DNA of 5,559 nt from contig JBELMC010000139.1 of the NCBI GenBank assembly GCA_042096155.1, positions 1 through 5,559 on the forward strand. The letters are read 5' to 3'. Below, piece after piece: positions 4,374-5,559 of the stretch. The notes beneath the pieces were generated by a model. The model was given only the letters and a program-made list of their open reading frames with translations. It did not search any database and was not told the origin of the DNA. The first letter of the stretch is position 1. Each line of letters starts with the position of its first letter. The position numbers were made by a program, and so were the translations under genes. The DNA comes from Dinoroseobacter sp042096155 (GTDB taxonomy: Bacteria; Pseudomonadota; Alphaproteobacteria; Rhodobacterales; Rhodobacteraceae).

Positions 4374-5559
4374 TTAATCACGACTGTCTTCAACACCCAT
4401 ATCCATCGCGCCAGCGAATGGATCTGGTTCGGCGAGCGGCGCTGCCAACGCTGCCGCGACCTCTGCCTCGGCTTGACGCTGAACAATGACCTTGTTGTCG
4501 CGCTCATTCGCCAAACGACGCATAGTCTGGCTGGCGCCGCCGGTACCTGCGGGAATGAGCCGACCCACAATGACGTTCTCTTTTAGACCAATCAGCTTGT
4601 CGCGCTTGCCTTGCGTCGATGCCTCGGTCAGCACACGTGTCGTTTCCTGGAACGACGCGGCCGAGATGAAGCTGCGAGTTTGCAAAGACGCCTTGGTAAT
4701 GCCCAGAAGGATCGGCTGACCTTTTGCCGGACGGCCACCTTTCGCTTCGATCTTGGCATTGACCTCGTCAAACTCGGCCTTGTCGACATTCTCGCCTTTC
4801 AGCAGCGTAGTATCGCCAGAATCCTCGATTTCCCATTTTTGCAGCATCTGACGCACGATCACTTCAATATGCTTGTCGTTGATCTTCACACCTTGCAGTC
4901 GATATACATCTTGCACTTCATCAATCAGATAATCCGCAAGCGCTTCAATCCCCATGATCTTGAGAATGTCATGCGGCGCAGGATTGCCATCCATGATGTA
5001 GTCGCCTTTTTGGACGAAATCGCCCTCGGCCACAGGGATGTGCTTGCCTTTCGGCACCATGTATTCGACCGCATCCAAGCTTTCGTCGGATGGCTGAATC
5101 GCGATGCGACGCTTGTTTTTGAAGTCACGACCAAAGCGAACATAGCCGTCAATTTCAGCAATGATCGCGTGATCTTTAGGGCGGCGTGCCTCGAAGAGCT
5201 CCGCCACCCGCGGCAGACCACCGGTAATGTCCTTGGTCTTGGCACCCTCACGTGGAATACGTGCCACCACGTCACCAGCCTGCACGTCCATGCCATCTTC
5301 GACCGAAAGGATGGCGTCGACGGACATCGGGTACGTGACCGGGTTGCCGGCATCGTTGCGCTCTGGCTCGCCAGTTTCCGGATTTACAATCAGGATTTCA
5401 GGCTTCAGCTCATTGCCTTTCGGCGCAGACCGCCAATCGATAACGATCTTCTGGGTCATACCGGTGGCATCGTCGGTCTCTTCACGAACCGCGAGACCAG
5501 AGATCAGATCAACATATCGCACCATCCCAGGCTTCTCGGCGATGATCGGCAGAGTATAT
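4374..5559 (-). CDS. rpoC: RNA polymerase beta' subunit, C-terminal part (5' end outside window)
   Basis: This is the last 394 residues of the beta' subunit, the catalytic-clamp subunit of DNA-dependent RNA polymerase. The frame is open to the right edge (first complete codons read YTLPIIAEKPGMVRYVDL), so the gene starts outside the window. Full-length alphaproteobacterial RpoC is roughly 1400 residues. Recognisable conserved blocks, in fragment numbering, are TGGLPRVAELFEARRPKD at about 112-129, LADYLIDEVQDVYRLQGVKI at about 207-226 and SFISAASFQETTRVL at about 296-310, then GLKENVIVGRLIPAGTG. These are the conserved C-terminal regions that follow the trigger loop and jaw. The protein ends in an Ala/Pro/acidic tail (FAGAMDMGVEDSRD), which is poorly conserved in the family. 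The stop is TAA at 4374-4376. An intrinsic terminator follows 27 nt downstream, so this is the end of the rpoBC transcription unit. No frameshift or internal stop is seen. Confidence 0.97.
   Translation of the reverse strand, partial: YTLPIIAEKPGMVRYVDLISGLAVREETDDATGMTQKIVIDWRSAPKGNELKPEILIVNPETGEPERNDAGNPVTYPMSVDAILSVEDGMDVQAGDVVARIPREGAKTKDITGGLPRVAELFEARRPKDHAIIAEIDGYVRFGRDFKNKRRIAIQPSDESLDAVEYMVPKGKHIPVAEGDFVQKGDYIMDGNPAPHDILKIMGIEALADYLIDEVQDVYRLQGVKINDKHIEVIVRQMLQKWEIEDSGDTTLLKGENVDKAEFDEVNAKIEAKGGRPAKGQPILLGITKASLQTRSFISAASFQETTRVLTEASTQGKRDKLIGLKENVIVGRLIPAGTGGASQTMRRLANERDNKVIVQRQAEAEVAAALAAPLAEPDPFAGAMDMGVEDSRD

Noticed and set aside
1..5559. CRISPR arrays, insertion sequences, tRNA or rRNA genes, prophage or defence genes
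   Set aside because: No spaced direct repeats, transposase-like frames, terminal inverted repeats flanking a gene, or tRNA-like cloverleaf sequences were seen; coding sequence fills about nine tenths of the window with housekeeping genes.

Overview
This is a chromosomal housekeeping segment from an alphaproteobacterium, most likely a Rhodobacteraceae (Roseobacter-group) species. The assignment rests on recognising the EF-G, S12, S7 and RpoC protein sequences by eye (for example S7 ending in HYRW and an EF-G of 706 residues). No database search was run. Every real gene lies on the minus strand, so transcription runs from high to low coordinates.

Layout in the direction of transcription: (1) the C-terminal 394 residues of rpoC (RNA polymerase beta' subunit), entering from the right edge and ending at 4374; (2) a strong intrinsic terminator at 4312-4346 that closes the rpoBC transcription unit; (3) a ten-helix EamA/DMT-family transporter gene (3401-4285) set between the rpoBC and str operons; (4) a near-consensus housekeeping promoter (TTGACA, 17-nt spacer, TATACG; 3365-3393) starting 7 nt past the transporter stop, followed by a leader of about 185 nt; (5) the str operon rpsL-rpsG-fusA-tuf, of which tuf (EF-Tu) is represented only by its first 16 codons at the left edge.

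The str genes act together in translation. S12 and S7 are small-subunit proteins of the decoding centre and head, EF-G drives translocation and EF-Tu delivers aminoacyl-tRNA. rpsL and rpsG are only 12 nt apart, with the rpsG ribosome-binding site touching the rpsL stop, so they are probably translationally coupled. The fusA-tuf spacer (108 nt) holds a chain of overlapping GC-rich inverted repeats that could fold in mutually exclusive ways. It is the most structured non-coding part of the window.

I found no evidence of a new defence, mobile or biosynthetic system. The points worth a second look are the transporter's position between a terminator and the str promoter, the alternative hairpins before tuf, the long rpsL leader, and the lack of room for an E. 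coli-type S7 autoregulatory site. No spacer exceeds 300 nt.
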